Shown in pieces: positions 1-9,608 of a stretch of DNA of 52,440 bases (position 1 is the first letter of the stretch; each line of letters begins with the position of its first letter). The DNA is taken from positions 4,875-57,314 of the forward strand of contig DAOLNV010000014.1 in the NCBI GenBank assembly GCA_035416745.1, written 5' to 3'. Under the pieces are notes generated by a model. The model ran no database searches. It worked only from the letters and a program-made list of their open reading frames with translations, and was not told the DNA's origin. The DNA comes from Candidatus Hydrogenedentota bacterium (GTDB lineage: Bacteria; Hydrogenedentota; Hydrogenedentia; Hydrogenedentales; SLHB01). The position numbers and the translations under genes are program-made.

Positions 1-3000
1 GGTCTGGACTGCGCGGACGGAGCCGGGTTCGAGCCAGCCATCCACTTTCGTGCCGGAAACCCAGGTTCCCTGCCCGTCCTTGTAGAACAGGTAGGCGGGT
101 TCCAGAGCGCTGGCATCCACCCCGTCGGGTACCGGAAGCTGTATGGTCACGGGCTCGCCATAAACCGTGCCGGGGTAAATTTCGTACGCGAAGCCAACGA
201 ACTCCGGCCGGTCCGCCGTTTCATCGGATTCCGCAATGGCAGCAGACCCTGCGTACACCGCGTCGCTTACAACAAACTCGTACGTGAAGGGCCCTATTGC
301 CTGGCCGGAGACGGTGTAAGCGCCCGCCGTAAACGTGACGATTTCGTTGACCGCCCATGGCGTCTCGGGCTGGTATACGGCCCAGCCGTCGGCCTGATCA
401 GCGTCAAGCGGCAGCCACAGCACGTTCTCGGATTCCGAAGCGCCCCAACTCACCGTGCCCCAGACCGAGTCCGCGGCGATGCCTGCGCTGCTGCGCAGAC
501 GGATCGCGAGCGGCGCAAGCGGAGCGCACAGGCGCATGCCGTTTTCGTCTTGCGCGGACGGCAGCACCGGCTCGAAGACCGTTGTCTCCGCAAACGGCTG
601 GAACGCTTTGCTGACCCACGGACAGCCTGAGCCGTCTTGGGCGGTGTAGGCGCCCGTGACCAAAGCGGTGTCGCCGACTTCCACCGGAACGTCGATATTC
701 TCGGGCGCGTTCCAGCCGGAGACGACCTGGAATTCGACGGTGCACAACCCAGCGGGAACACCTTCCTCGACAAACCCGCTGTCACGCCATTCCGCCGTTC
801 CGACGCGCCGCCATTGCGCGCCGGCATCGACAGCCTCCTGCGGCGTAATGACCACCCAGAGCGAACCGGCGGGAACGATTTCGGTGTACGCCCCGGCTGC
901 CGTCGTAGTTTCGCCGGCCGTAATGGCGACCGTCTGGTTCTCGGGCGTATTCCATCCGGAGACCGTTTGGAACTCGACAACGTGAGAGCCCTCGGGAACG
1001 TCCTCTTCCGTGCTGCCGCTGTCAAGCCACTGCGCGGTACCCGCGCGCCGCCACTGAGCGCCGGCAGCTACCGCCTCCGGAGGCGTGATCGTTACCAGAA
1101 GCGACCCGGACGGGATCTCGACATAGGTTCCGGTTGCGGATGCTGTCTCGCCGCCGACGACATCCACTTCCTCGTCGTTCGGCGTGGTCCAACCCACAAC
1201 ATCCTTGAACTCGACCGTGTAGGTTCCGGGCGCGATATCGGTTTCGATGGCGCCGCTGGGCAGCCAGTCCGAACCGGTATCCAGCTTGAACACCGCCGAT
1301 TGCGCCTCTACCGCATCGAGCATCTGCTCCCCGTCGGAGGCCACAACGTTCTGGATGAGAAGGGGCACCGACGCGTCCGCATCCAGCGAACAGTCGAAGT
1401 ACATCGTGCCAAGCAGGAACGGATTCTGGGCATCCCCGGGATTGCCGCCGCTGCGCACATCGTCGCGGGTCGTAACCGGAGCATTGGAGACGGAATTCAT
1501 GAACACCAGCCGTACCCGCCCGGCGTTGGAACCGTCGGGTTCGCTCACGCTCACTTCATGTCCGTACCAGTTCGTCAAGTTGTCCGAACACGTGACGCCT
1601 GTCTGCTGCCCGGACTCCTCCACGCCAGCTTCCTGTCCGTTGCTGAAATACAGGACCGACGGGTCATAGACCACGTCAAACCCGAACACGGCGGGGGCCG
1701 GTCCGTCCGCAAACAGGCCGTCCTTGCTGAAGATGTCCTGAGACGTCACGTCGTCGCCCCGGAATAGCAGCAGGGGCACTTCGAGCACGGCGCCGTTGAG
1801 CACGGGCGCGCCGATACGGAACACGTTGCCTGACGTGACCTCGGTCTCGGTCTTGGCGGTGATCGCTCCGATACGCCGCCACATGGCGCCGTCGTCCCGC
1901 GCGCCCTGCGGCATGATGGCCACCTGAAGCGCGCCGGTGGCTTTCTCGTATGTTCCTGTCGCCGTGGTTCGCTCATCGAGTTCGATGGTGACGGCGATAT
2001 CGCCGGGTTCGAGCCAGCCTTCCACGGCGCTGAACTCGATGACATAATCGCCTATCGGCACGTCAGACTCGATATAGCTGCCGTTACGCCATGTCGTGGT
2101 TCCGGCGCGGCGCCACTGCGCCCCGGCCAGCCGGGCTTCCACCGGCTCTATCATTACTTGAAGCGAGCCGCTTTCGATAATCTCGACATAGACGCCTGTC
2201 GCGGCGGCAGTCTCGCCCTCGACAACACTTACCATCTGGCTTTGGGGCGTCCGCCACCCCTCCAAGGCCTTGAATTCGACGGTATAGTTGCCTTCGGGGA
2301 GATTGCGCTCGGTTTCTCCGCTGTCGAACCAGTCCGTCGTGCCCGAGCGCCGCCACTGCGCGCCCGCGCTCACGGCCCCAGCCGGAGTGATAAGCACCTG
2401 GAGCGAACCGTACGCGATTTGTTCGTACGTCCCGGCCGCTTCGGCGGTCTCGCTGCGCGGAATGGTCACGGTCTGTGTAGCGGGCGCATACCACCCTTCG
2501 ATGGCCTTGAACTCGACCCTGCACGACCCCATAGGCACGTCGGCTTCGGTCGCGTCGCTGTTGAGCCATGTGGTCTGCCCCACCCGGCGCCACTGCGCGC
2601 CCGCAGACACGGCGGCCGGGGGCGTAATGACCACGTGCAGCGAGCCAACCGTGATCTCGGTGTAGGTCCCGCTTGCCGTGGCTGTCTTCCCGGCCTCGAC
2701 GGTCACGCTCGTCTCAGCGGGCTTAACCCATCCCGTGACATCGCTGAACTCGACCGTTTGCGGACCTTCGGGCACGTTCGCCTCGGTTGCGCCGCTGGCG
2801 AACCATGTGGGGGTGTCCTTTCGATGCCATTGCGCACCAGCGGTAACCGCCGCGGCAGGCGTGATCGTCACCTTGAGGGAACCGACACGCACATACTGGG
2901 CGTTCACGGTGGAGATTTCGCCTTCCTTGATTTCCACGGGCTGATCCTGCGGCTTGCCCCAGCCGTCTATCGGCTTGAACTGGACCATCTGCGAGCCCAC

Positions 3001-6000
3001 GGGCACGTTCTGCTCGGTCTCGCCGCTGTTAAGCCACGCCGGCTGCCCAGACCGTTGCCACTGCGCCCCTGCGGCGACCGCCTCGGGAGGCGTGATGTTC
3101 ACCTTGAGCGCGCCGATACGATAATACTCGCCACTGGTGCTGCTCTCTTGATTATGGGTAATGTTGACCGTCTTACTTGACGGCTCCCGCCAGCCGGCGA
3201 TGGGCTTGAATTCGACGGTGCACTGTCCAGTAGGCACATCCGGTTCGGTCGTGCCGCTATCGCGCCAGACGGCCTGCCCCTCCCGCCGCCACTGCGCCCC
3301 CGCAGTCACTGCTCCCTCAGGCGTGATCGTCACCTTCAACGAGCCATGCCCGACGTAAGCGGCGCTCTCGTCGGTGAGCTGAGCGAGACTGGTGGTCACC
3401 GTCTTGTTGGCAGGGGTATCCCACCCAGGCAGGGACTTGAACTCGATGGTGCATTCTCCTACAGGCACCTCGGGTTCGGTCGCGCCGCTATCGAGCCACG
3501 TCGGCTGCCCGACCCGCCGCCACTGGGCGCCCGCGGTAACGGCCTCAGCAGGCTGGATCGTCACGCGCAACCGGCTATAGCCAAGGTACACGCCGACCTC
3601 GTTAGTGGTTTGGCGGAAGACGATCGCGACCGTCTTGGGTAGCGGGGTGTCCCAATAGTCAGGATTCAGTTCTTTGAACTCCAGTTCACAATTCCCGGCA
3701 GGCACGTTCGAGTCGACCTGGCCGCTGTTGAAATACTGGGACCACGTGGTGTCATCACCGCCAGCCGGCCGCCAGCGCCACTGCGCGCCCGCGCCCGCGG
3801 CTTCAGTCGGACTGAGCGTGACATGCAGCGAGCCAAGCGGGACATAGGTGCCGGTCTTCGAAGCTGTTTCGCCGCCCACGATAGTGACGCTCGTCTGAGC
3901 GGGCGTGGCCCAGTTAGCCACCGATTTGAACTCGATACTGTACGTGCCGACGGGAATACCCGTCTCGGACACACCACTCTCGAGCCATGTGGCGGTTCCC
4001 ACGCGGCGCCACCGGGCGCCGTCAGTGACCGCTCCCGCAGGCTCGATGGTCACCAGCAGAGAACCAGTGGGTATGAGCACGTAATCGCCGCTCGTCGCGG
4101 AGAGCTGATTGAAAGCGATGCTGACAGGTTGGCTGGGGGGCGTGGTCCACCCTGCCACGGGCTTGAACTCGACCGTGTAGGCCCCGGGCAACACCTGCTC
4201 CTCGGTGGCGCCGCTATCAAGCCACTGCGTGGTGCCCGCGCGCCGCCACTGGGCGCCTGCGGCGACCGCGCCCGGGGGAGTGAGTGTCGCTGTCAGGAAA
4301 CCAGCCTGTCGATACGTCGCCTGTGTTGAGGCCTGCTGGCCATAATTGACCGTGACGGTCACATTGTCGGGCGTCCGCCACCAGCCCGCCGCATCTTTGA
4401 ACTCGATTTCGTGCGTGCCTGCGGGAACATTGCCCTCGATTGCCCCCGCGACCGTTACGCTGTCAAGCCACTGGCTGGTACCCACGCGCCGCCACTGAGC
4501 GCCGTCGCTTATCGCTTCGGGAGGCAGAATGGTCACGTCTATCGACCCGACGCGCAAGTAGACGCCATACACGGCAACATCGTCGAGATTCCATCCGCAG
4601 AAACGGTCCAGCGAGTCCGTGGGTCCCATGCTCCAGCGAAACCAGACTCTCAGATGCTGATCGGCGTATTGGGAGATATCGTAGGTAACCAGTTCCCAGA
4701 CGCCCCCGTCCCCATCGGTAATATCTTCGTCAAGAGGGTTGCCCCAGAGTTGGCTCCAAGCAGTGCCGTTGGTGCTGATTTCAAGAACGGCGCTATCCGT
4801 CTTCTCGACGCCGAGCCAGCGCCGGAAGGTGAGCCGCGTGTCCGCGAAGTCGGTGCAGTTGATTGGGCCAAGGACGGCATATTCGGTCCCCGCCATTGAA
4901 TTCTCATAATTGCCTTCGAGGTTGTAACCGACTACGGTGCTGCCGCTGTAGCCTGCCGAGGGATCGGGATTGCCGACCCCGTCCGCGGCCCCGCCGCCTG
5001 CCGGCACGCCCCAGGCCCATCCACCCTCGAAGGTCCACAGCGTACCTTGGGGATCCTCGCTCATGTCCGTGCTGTAGGCAACGCGATAGATACGGATGTC
5101 GGCGTCGGATTCATCTTTGCAGGTTGAGGTATCCCAATCCGCGCCGGTAAAGATCCGGACGCGGTAGTCGCCTCCGGGGACCATATTGAGCGGCAACGAC
5201 CAATCGTAGCGGCTCCGGCCGTCGGCATCGGGATCGCCGTCGTAGGCAAGTCCGCTCGCGATGTCCTCAACTACGACATACTCGGAAGCAACGGAATCCC
5301 ATTTCATAAGCTGAATGTTGACCGGGTCGGTCACATTCGCGGCCCATTCGATGGGGACCGTCAGGTCTTTGTTGGGTTGCCACACTTCCCCGCCGTTGGG
5401 CGAGAGAAGCCTTATGAAACCGCCTACGGTAAGGTTTACGGTTACATTTGCCGGAGAATTCAGCGCGCCGGGGGCGGTCACCGTCACGGTCCCCTCGTAT
5501 GTGCCCACGGGAAGCACGGGCGGATTCTGGGCAAGGTCTATTGCGCGGATGTTGAGGTAAACGGCTTCGGTCATGTTTGCAACGCAGAGGCTCGAGGTCA
5601 ACGTCGGTTCCAGCCAGTTCCAGGGCGCGTCGGAACAACTGCTGGACACGGTGTATTTCATGGAACCGCCGCCGTTGTTGAGCACGTCGACATGGTAGTC
5701 CGTCGAAACCGCGTCGTACGTGAGGTCCACATTCAATTCGGGAGGCGTCACGACGAGAACGTGCCGCTCGGCAACATCGAGGGTGACGTTAACGTTCAAC
5801 GGCGGCGCCGCCGGTTCGGAAACGAACGTGAGCGTGCCTGTATACGTGCCAGGCGCAAGACTCGTGGCGTTGAAGGACACCGTAAAGTCCGCCCCTCCCA
5901 CCGGCGCCAAACCCGAGCCCGGAGAGACCAGGAGCCACGGCCGGTTGCTCGTGACCTCGAAATAGAGAGTGCCCTGTCCGCCCGCGTTGTACACCCTGAA

Positions 6001-7848
6001 GCTCTGGCTGGGAGGGTTCTGTCCCCAGTTGCACCGGGCAACAATGGACGAACACGTCGCGGCGATCTTGGGGCTCCCCGCCACGCCGAGCACCTGCCAC
6101 TTCGCCACGCCATAAGGATTGACGCCGATCACGAACGGCATGAAATGCCCCTGCGCGCCGAACGAATGGACGGCAAGTTTCGACACGATCGTGCGCCCCG
6201 CGTCCAAGTCGTCCCGGTTCCAGAAGCATAGATCCGGGTTGCTCAAGAAGACCTTGTCGGGATTGTTGGGGTCGGTAACGCCAAAAATGGGGTAATACGG
6301 CAGCGGAGGGTATGAGTACACAGGGTCCGCGCCATGCCCGAAGTAAAATGTGTCTTTTTCGTCGGGCAACGGGCTCGGATTCGCGTACCAGGGAGTGGTC
6401 GCGCCAGGCTCTGCTTCGATGACAAAGGCATAGTAGGGCGTTTTGAAGATCTCTTCCTTCGGGACGGTCGGGTCCTGAATCGAGCTCTCCTTGTTGCTGC
6501 CGGTCTGGTCTACATGCCAGACCACGAGGCCGCGCCCCGGCGCCGTCGCGCCCGCGCCGCCATATGGGCCTTCATAACCCGTATCGTTGCGGTTTTCGAG
6601 AAGGTAGAACTCAGTCGGCCGATCGGGATTCGTATACTTGTAAAAGCGGTTGCGGTCCGCCTGCAACAATGCATTCATGGGCAGAGTGTCATAAGGGACC
6701 TCGACAATCTCGGCCCAATTACCGATGTATTTCAGAATTGGAGCGAAGTGCGGGGGATGTTTGCCTCCGCCTCCGCCCATGAGGCAGTACCAGCCCACGA
6801 TCGATGCGGATGTGCCAAGATACGAGGCCGTGTACGAGTACAAGTCGGGGAACCCGCAGACTAAGTGGCCGTTCTCGTGGCAGAATGTGCCGAGGGTCAG
6901 GCTGTTGCCCATGTCTGTCATCTGGTAAAAACCGGTGGAATGCGGCCAGAGTCCCCGCATCCACCCGGAACTGCGAGTGCCCGCGTAGAAGATATTGATA
7001 GCGTCGACCGTCCCGAAATCGAACCCTTGCTGGTCGAGAATCTCGAGCGCGGTTTGAACAAGCAGTGACGCTTTCCCCCCGCCTATCGAATTGTCGTCGT
7101 AGAAGAACTTGGGATGCGGCATGCGAACCCACGGGGTAACGATGTTGGTGTAATCAAGCTTGCCGTTGGACTCGATGTGGAAATACTCGTTGACCGAACA
7201 CGCGTTGCCGAAGTCGGAGTAACCCGACGCCTCGTTCAGGAAACGGCCCACGTCACCTCTCGAGATCACGCCCTCCTCATCGGGGAAATCCACCAGAATG
7301 CACAGGCCGACCACCGGGCCCACGCGCTTGGCCAGCGCCTCGCCCTCTTGCACGATTCCCGTGGGGGCGAGCAATTCGCGAGCGGCAGCTCCCATTGCCT
7401 CCTTGCGGGCTTTCGCAAGCGCCATAACCACATCCAGGGGAAGCGTTTGAAGAGGCTGCGCGGCGCCGGCCGACAACGCCCCGGTCTTGCCTGTGACGAG
7501 CGAGCTCTTGTCGCGGGTGATCACGGGCGCCCCGGTGGAGACGAAGGAGCGCCCGTCCCCGGCCAGTTTGGCATAGCACCAGAAACCGGTGGCCTCATCC
7601 AGGACGACCTCACGCCCCTCGTCCGCCGTGCGCTGGTAGGCGAAAAACTCGTCGCCGTATAGCCTTACCCCGAACGTCGAGCCGTCCGGCTGATGGTAAG
7701 TGAAGACCTCTTCCCCAAAATAAGGCACCGCCGATGCGGCAGGGGCCAAGACGGCAACTACCATCAAGACCATCCACAGAGACCGTCCCGCCCATCGCCC
7801 GCGCACGCCGCCAGAGAAACATTCTTCGAACTTGCACATACCTCTCAT
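1..7848 (-). CDS. Giant secreted M6-like metalloprotease with Ig/PEGA-like repeats (partial, C-terminus beyond left edge)
   Basis: A single open frame of 2616 codons with no stop before the window edge. The ATG at 7848 follows GAGGGGG at a short spacing; an in-frame ATG three codons in is possible. Residues 1-42 form a signal peptide (hydrophobic core about 24-41, cleavage near ASA-VP). Residues about 150-520 are the peptidase. HENGH at 324-328 is the zinc HExxH, followed by GFPDLY with an Asp as likely third ligand, and a Met-turn-like CLMGGGG. Next come two BACON/Ig-like sandwich domains (about 596-790), a domain starting LSPNGGEVW (about 808-905) and an immune-inhibitor-A/MAM-like jelly roll (about 920-1093). 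Residues about 1096-2403 hold 14 tandem Ig-like repeats, one containing a nested domain. A further 200 or so residues of unassigned sequence follow. The family degrades extracellular protein; the repeats probably serve as stalk or adhesion modules. The family assignment rests on the motif and architecture. Substrate and anchoring are unknown because the C-terminus is missing. Confidence 0.88.
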   Translation of the reverse strand, partial: MRGMCKFEECFSGGVRGRWAGRSLWMVLMVVAVLAPAASAVPYFGEEVFTYHQPDGSTFGVRLYGDEFFAYQRTADEGREVVLDEATGFWCYAKLAGDGRSFVSTGAPVITRDKSSLVTGKTGALSAGAAQPLQTLPLDVVMALAKARKEAMGAAARELLAPTGIVQEGEALAKRVGPVVGLCILVDFPDEEGVISRGDVGRFLNEASGYSDFGNACSVNEYFHIESNGKLDYTNIVTPWVRMPHPKFFYDDNSIGGGKASLLVQTALEILDQQGFDFGTVDAINIFYAGTRSSGWMRGLWPHSTGFYQMTDMGNSLTLGTFCHENGHLVCGFPDLYSYTASYLGTSASIVGWYCLMGGGGGKHPPHFAPILKYIGNWAEIVEVPYDTLPMNALLQADRNRFYKYTNPDRPTEFYLLENRNDTGYEGPYGGAGATAPGRGLVVWHVDQTGSNKESSIQDPTVPKEEIFKTPYYAFVIEAEPGATTPWYANPSPLPDEKDTFYFGHGADPVYSYPPLPYYPIFGVTDPNNPDKVFLSNPDLCFWNRDDLDAGRTIVSKLAVHSFGAQGHFMPFVIGVNPYGVAKWQVLGVAGSPKIAATCSSIVARCNWGQNPPSQSFRVYNAGGQGTLYFEVTSNRPWLLVSPGSGLAPVGGADFTVSFNATSLAPGTYTGTLTFVSEPAAPPLNVNVTLDVAERHVLVVTPPELNVDLTYDAVSTDYHVDVLNNGGGSMKYTVSSSCSDAPWNWLEPTLTSSLCVANMTEAVYLNIRAIDLAQNPPVLPVGTYEGTVTVTAPGALNSPANVTVNLTVGGFIRLLSPNGGEVWQPNKDLTVPIEWAANVTDPVNIQLMKWDSVASEYVVVEDIASGLAYDGDPDADGRSRYDWSLPLNMVPGGDYRVRIFTGADWDTSTCKDESDADIRIYRVAYSTDMSEDPQGTLWTFEGGWAWGVPAGGGAADGVGNPDPSAGYSGSTVVGYNLEGNYENSMAGTEYAVLGPINCTDFADTRLTFRRWLGVEKTDSAVLEISTNGTAWSQLWGNPLDEDITDGDGGVWELVTYDISQYADQHLRVWFRWSMGPTDSLDRFCGWNLDDVAVYGVYLRVGSIDVTILPPEAISDGAQWRRVGTSQWLDSVTVAGAIEGNVPAGTHEIEFKDAAGWWRTPDNVTVTVNYGQQASTQATYRQAGFLTATLTPPGAVAAGAQWRRAGTTQWLDSGATEEQVLPGAYTVEFKPVAGWTTPPSQPVSIAFNQLSATSGDYVLIPTGSLLVTIEPAGAVTDGARWRRVGTATWLESGVSETGIPVGTYSIEFKSVANWATPAQTSVTIVGGETASKTGTYVPLGSLHVTLSPTEAAGAGAQWRWRPAGGDDTTWSQYFNSGQVDSNVPAGNCELEFKELNPDYWDTPLPKTVAIVFRQTTNEVGVYLGYSRLRVTIQPAEAVTAGAQWRRVGQPTWLDSGATEPEVPVGECTIEFKSLPGWDTPANKTVTTSLAQLTDESAAYVGHGSLKVTITPEGAVTAGAQWRREGQAVWRDSGTTEPDVPTGQCTVEFKPIAGWREPSSKTVNITHNQESSTSGEYYRIGALKVNITPPEAVAAGAQWQRSGQPAWLNSGETEQNVPVGSQMVQFKPIDGWGKPQDQPVEIKEGEISTVNAQYVRVGSLKVTITPAAAVTAGAQWHRKDTPTWFASGATEANVPEGPQTVEFSDVTGWVKPAETSVTVEAGKTATASGTYTEITVGSLHVVITPPAAVSAGAQWRRVGQTTWLNSDATEADVPMGSCRVEFKAIEGWYAPATQTVTIPRSETAEAAGTYEQIAYGSLQVLITPAGAVSAGAQWRRSGTTDWFDSGETERNLPEGNYTVEFKALEGWRTPQSQMVSVVEGETAAATGVYVEIIESGSLQVMIEPVEARLAGAQWRRAGTTTWRNGSYIESDVPIGDYVIEFSAVEGWLEPGDIAVTIELDERTTATGTYEKATGALQVAIMPQGARDDGAMWRRIGAITAKTETEVTSGNVFRIGAPVLNGAVLEVPLLLFRGDDVTSQDIFSKDGLFADGPAPAVFGFDVVYDPSVLYFSNGQEAGVEESGQQTGVTCSDNLTNWYGHEVSVSEPDGSNAGRVRLVFMNSVSNAPVTTRDDVRSGGNPGDAQNPFLLGTMYFDCSLDADASVPLLIQNVVASDGEQMLDAVEAQSAVFKLDTGSDWLPSGAIETDIAPGTYTVEFKDVVGWTTPNDEEVDVVGGETASATGTYVEIPSGSLLVTITPPEAVAAGAQWRRAGTAQWLDSGSTEEDVPEGSHVVEFQTVSGWNTPENQTVAITAGETTTAAGAYTEIVPAGSLWVVITPQEAVDAGAQWRRVGTAEWRDSGFVEEGVPAGLCTVEFQVVSGWNAPENIDVPVEVGDTALVTGAYTAQDGSGCPWVSKAFQPFAETTVFEPVLPSAQDENGMRLCAPLAPLAIRLRSSAGIAADSVWGTVSWGASESENVLWLPLDADQADGWAVYQPETPWAVNEIVTFTAGAYTVSGQAIGPFTYEFVVSDAVYAGSAAIAESDETADRPEFVGFAYEIYPGTVYGEPVTIQLPVPDGVDASALEPAYLFYKDGQGTWVSGTKVDGWLEPGSVRAVQT
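640..4560 (-). repeat. Array of 14 tandem PEGA/InlB-B-like protein repeats
   Basis: Within the peptidase gene, a unit of about 77-80 codons recurs 14 times. The pattern is GSLxVxIxP, then AGAQWRR, a short turn, W-x-DSG, VPxG, VEFK, GW-xxP and a closing GxY strand. The DNA copies differ considerably, so this is old duplication or selection for diversity rather than recent expansion. Unit 4 has an enlarged loop after its QWRW motif. Unit 1 is longer after its first Trp. Unit 12 is split by a separate domain. The fold is probably an immunoglobulin-like beta sandwich acting as spacer or ligand-binding module. Confidence 0.85.
1275..1866 (-). other. Cohesin-like domain nested inside repeat 12
   Basis: Repeat 12 reads normally to GAMWRRIG. 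It then breaks into about 195 unrelated residues and resumes at GSDWLPSG with the rest of the repeat. The inserted piece has the strand pattern and key words of a cohesin/CBM-associated fold: LEVPLLLF, then FGFDVVYDPSVLYF, then RVRLVFMNSVSN, then LLGTMYF. The insertion lies exactly in the turn between the WRR strand and the next Trp, so the host repeat can still close around it. Cohesins bind dockerins in cellulosomes; whether this one binds anything is unknown. The cohesin call is by pattern only. Confidence 0.6.
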
Positions 7849-7943
7849 AGCCCCCTCGTCAGAGCGTTGTCCGCATGCTGACTCGCTCCATGCTTCACAG
7901 AGTACGCAAAAAGCCCGTATCGAAATGATTCTACACCTGTTTC

Positions 7944-7972
7944 ACAGTAGCAGAGGTCCACTTTCATGTCAA
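7944..7972 (-). promoter_or_regulatory. Possible sigma70-type promoter for the M6 peptidase gene
   Basis: On the minus strand TTGACA (7972-7967, exact -35 consensus) is followed after 17 bases by TACTGT (7949-7944, three of six -10 matches). This would place the transcript start near 7937 and give a leader of about 90 bases. The -10 is weak, so confidence is limited. Confidence 0.35.
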
Positions 7973-8041
7973 GAATTATTCGAGAGTTGCCGCCCGTTTT
8001 CAATGGCGCGGACTTGTCGGGCCAGCCCTGCTCAGCGCGGC

Positions 8042-8065
8042 GGAAAAACGGCTCCTTCTGAGGCC
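8042..8065 (-). terminator. Weak terminator-like hairpin after the PQQ-like gene
   Basis: Read on the minus strand, GGCCTC-AGAAG-GAGCC folds into a short bulged stem followed directly by GTTTTTCC. It lies about 110 bases past the stop codon at 8174. The stem is only about five pairs, so this is a tentative call. Confidence 0.25.
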
Positions 8066-8173
8066 ATTTCCTTCCTGAGGCAGGGTGTTTCTCCGGAATG
8101 TGGGCACCGGTGCGGAACAGGCCAGTGTAAGCCGTTAGCCAAAAAACCGCTTAATTAATTCGATTTGGGCGTC

Positions 8174-9403
8174 CTATTTGGCGGCGATGTCATAGGCGAT
8201 GAGCACGTCTCCGTGGCGGATGTAGAGGCGTCCGCCGGAGATGACCGGGTGTGCCCAGTGATTGCCGCTTCCCTGGGTTACCTTGAAGGCCCCTGTCCGG
8301 GAGAATCCTTCGGGAGCAGCTTTGACGAGGCTTACGGCGCCCCCGCCGGGACCCTCGTATACGTACAACATGCCGTCGGCATAAACCAGCGCCCCCTGGC
8401 GAACCTCCTTAGCCTCCCACATCAGTTTGCCTGTTTGGAGTTGAAGACACATCAGGTTCTGGTTCTTGTGGCCGGTGCCGTAAATGTATCCATCCAAGAG
8501 GACGACGCCGTGGTGCTGGCAGTCGAGATTCTTGTCCGCCCATTGGGGCGTTACGCTCGAGCCGTCTTCCGACAGGAGCAGCATGCCGCCTCCGGAACCG
8601 TATCCCCCGGTGTAATAGAGCATCCTGCCCTCGAGCACAGGCGTCACGGCGTGAATATCGTAGTCGGTTTCGTGGGTATGGCTCCAGAGCAGCGCGCCCG
8701 TGGCGGCATCCAAGCCGACAACCGACTTGGCGGTCATGGTCACGATAATCCTGTGGCCCCCCACCTCGAACAGAGCCGGCGAACAGTAGGCGGACGGCTC
8801 ACTCCACCCCTTGCTGGTCCACACGGTTTGCCCGGTCATCTTGTTGAGAGCGGCGATGCTCGCATCGGGTCCGCCGGGCGTACAGATGAGATTTTCGCCA
8901 TCAATGAGCGGAGATTCGGCAATCGCCCATGCAACGACCTGGCCGTTAAACCGTTTCATCATGTCGACCTGCCAGAGAATGCCGCATTCGGGCAGCTTGA
9001 AACAGGTGACAACGCCCAGCCCGGATATCAGATACAGCCGGTCGCCGTCGATGGTGGGGGTGGAGCGGGGCCCGGGCGCCTGTTTCGTCAGGGTCTCCGG
9101 CCCGTACGCATGCTTGCTCTTGATATTTCCCGCGAGGTCGAGAACGAAGAGATAGCCTTGCTCGCCTTCGAGCATGCCGGGCACGTAGAGCGTATCGCCG
9201 ACAATCGAAGGCGAGGCATATCCCTCGCCAATCCCGTTCGCGACCCACAGGACCGGCGGGCCGTTTTCCGGCCATTCCTTGAGAAGACCCGTCTCCGGGA
9301 ACTTTCCGTCGCGATTCGGCCCGCGGAACTGCGGCGAATCCGCCGCCGCGGCGGCCCCGGCAATCACAGCACAAATCAGGATGGAAACGGCCACGTTTTT
9401 CAT
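8174..9403 (-). CDS. Secreted PQQ-like beta-propeller protein
   Basis: 409 residues. The ATG at 9403 was chosen because GGAG lies eight bases upstream and the signal peptide (MKNVAVSILI..., ending in a run of Ala) begins there; a GTG three codons earlier is in frame. The mature protein opens with QFRGPNRDG and then shows repeated propeller blades (for example YLFVLDLAGN, GQTVWTSKGW, GALLWSHTHE), typical of PQQ-like or BamB-like eight-bladed folds. It has no CxxCH heme site. It is related to the divergently transcribed protein starting at 9703; both open with a GPNRxG...PETGL...WPExGP signature. Such proteins are often annotated as PQQ-binding, but no quinoprotein catalytic residues are evident here. 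Role unknown; probably periplasmic. Confidence 0.88.
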   Translation of the reverse strand: MKNVAVSILICAVIAGAAAAADSPQFRGPNRDGKFPETGLLKEWPENGPPVLWVANGIGEGYASPSIVGDTLYVPGMLEGEQGYLFVLDLAGNIKSKHAYGPETLTKQAPGPRSTPTIDGDRLYLISGLGVVTCFKLPECGILWQVDMMKRFNGQVVAWAIAESPLIDGENLICTPGGPDASIAALNKMTGQTVWTSKGWSEPSAYCSPALFEVGGHRIIVTMTAKSVVGLDAATGALLWSHTHETDYDIHAVTPVLEGRMLYYTGGYGSGGGMLLLSEDGSSVTPQWADKNLDCQHHGVVLLDGYIYGTGHKNQNLMCLQLQTGKLMWEAKEVRQGALVYADGMLYVYEGPGGGAVSLVKAAPEGFSRTGAFKVTQGSGNHWAHPVISGGRLYIRHGDVLIAYDIAAK

Positions 9404-9574
9404 AGAATACACTCCAGATCAGAGATGTCAGCCACGCGCGAGACATTACGCTATTCAGGAACCCAAAGGCAAGGTGACAGGGATAGAACATACCGCGAAT
9501 GGCGCATATTCCGTGCCCGCCATGGTTTAACGACGGTTTCGAACGTGTATGCAGGAACGGTTGCACCAAAAATG

Positions 9575-9603
9575 TTGAAGCGGAGCGAGGATTTCCGCAT
9601 AAT
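9575..9603 (+). promoter_or_regulatory. Predicted promoter of the 18-kb redox/propeller operon
   Basis: TTGAAG (9575-9580) and CATAAT (9598-9603) are separated by exactly 17 bases, giving four of six and five of six matches to sigma70 boxes. The predicted start near 9611 leaves a leader of about 90 bases before the ATG at 9703. The box lies in the roughly 300-base divergent region shared with the minus-strand PQQ-like gene. For that gene I could not pick a convincing promoter. Confidence 0.5.
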
Positions 9604-9608
9604 CGCAC

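Larger units (their letters stand above)
7849..8173. other. Intergenic region between two minus-strand genes
   Basis: This 325-base gap separates the end of the PQQ-like gene at 8174 from the start of the peptidase. It contains the candidate promoter at 7944-7972 and a weak hairpin at 8042-8065. Short frames run across both strands, but none has a ribosome site or a protein-like composition. I see no RNA gene or riboswitch. Confidence 0.6.

Noticed and set aside
637..3180. Plus-strand ORFs opposite the repeat array
   Set aside because: They are repetitive only because the minus-strand repeats are; none has a ribosome site or recognisable fold.
640..4560. CRISPR-like regular spacing
   Set aside because: Units are about 235 bases of diverged coding sequence with no short identical repeat, so this is a protein repeat array.
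7832..8158. 108-codon plus-strand ORF in the gap before the PQQ-like gene
   Set aside because: It starts at a TTG inside the peptidase gene, has no ribosome site, and its translation shows no recognisable motif.
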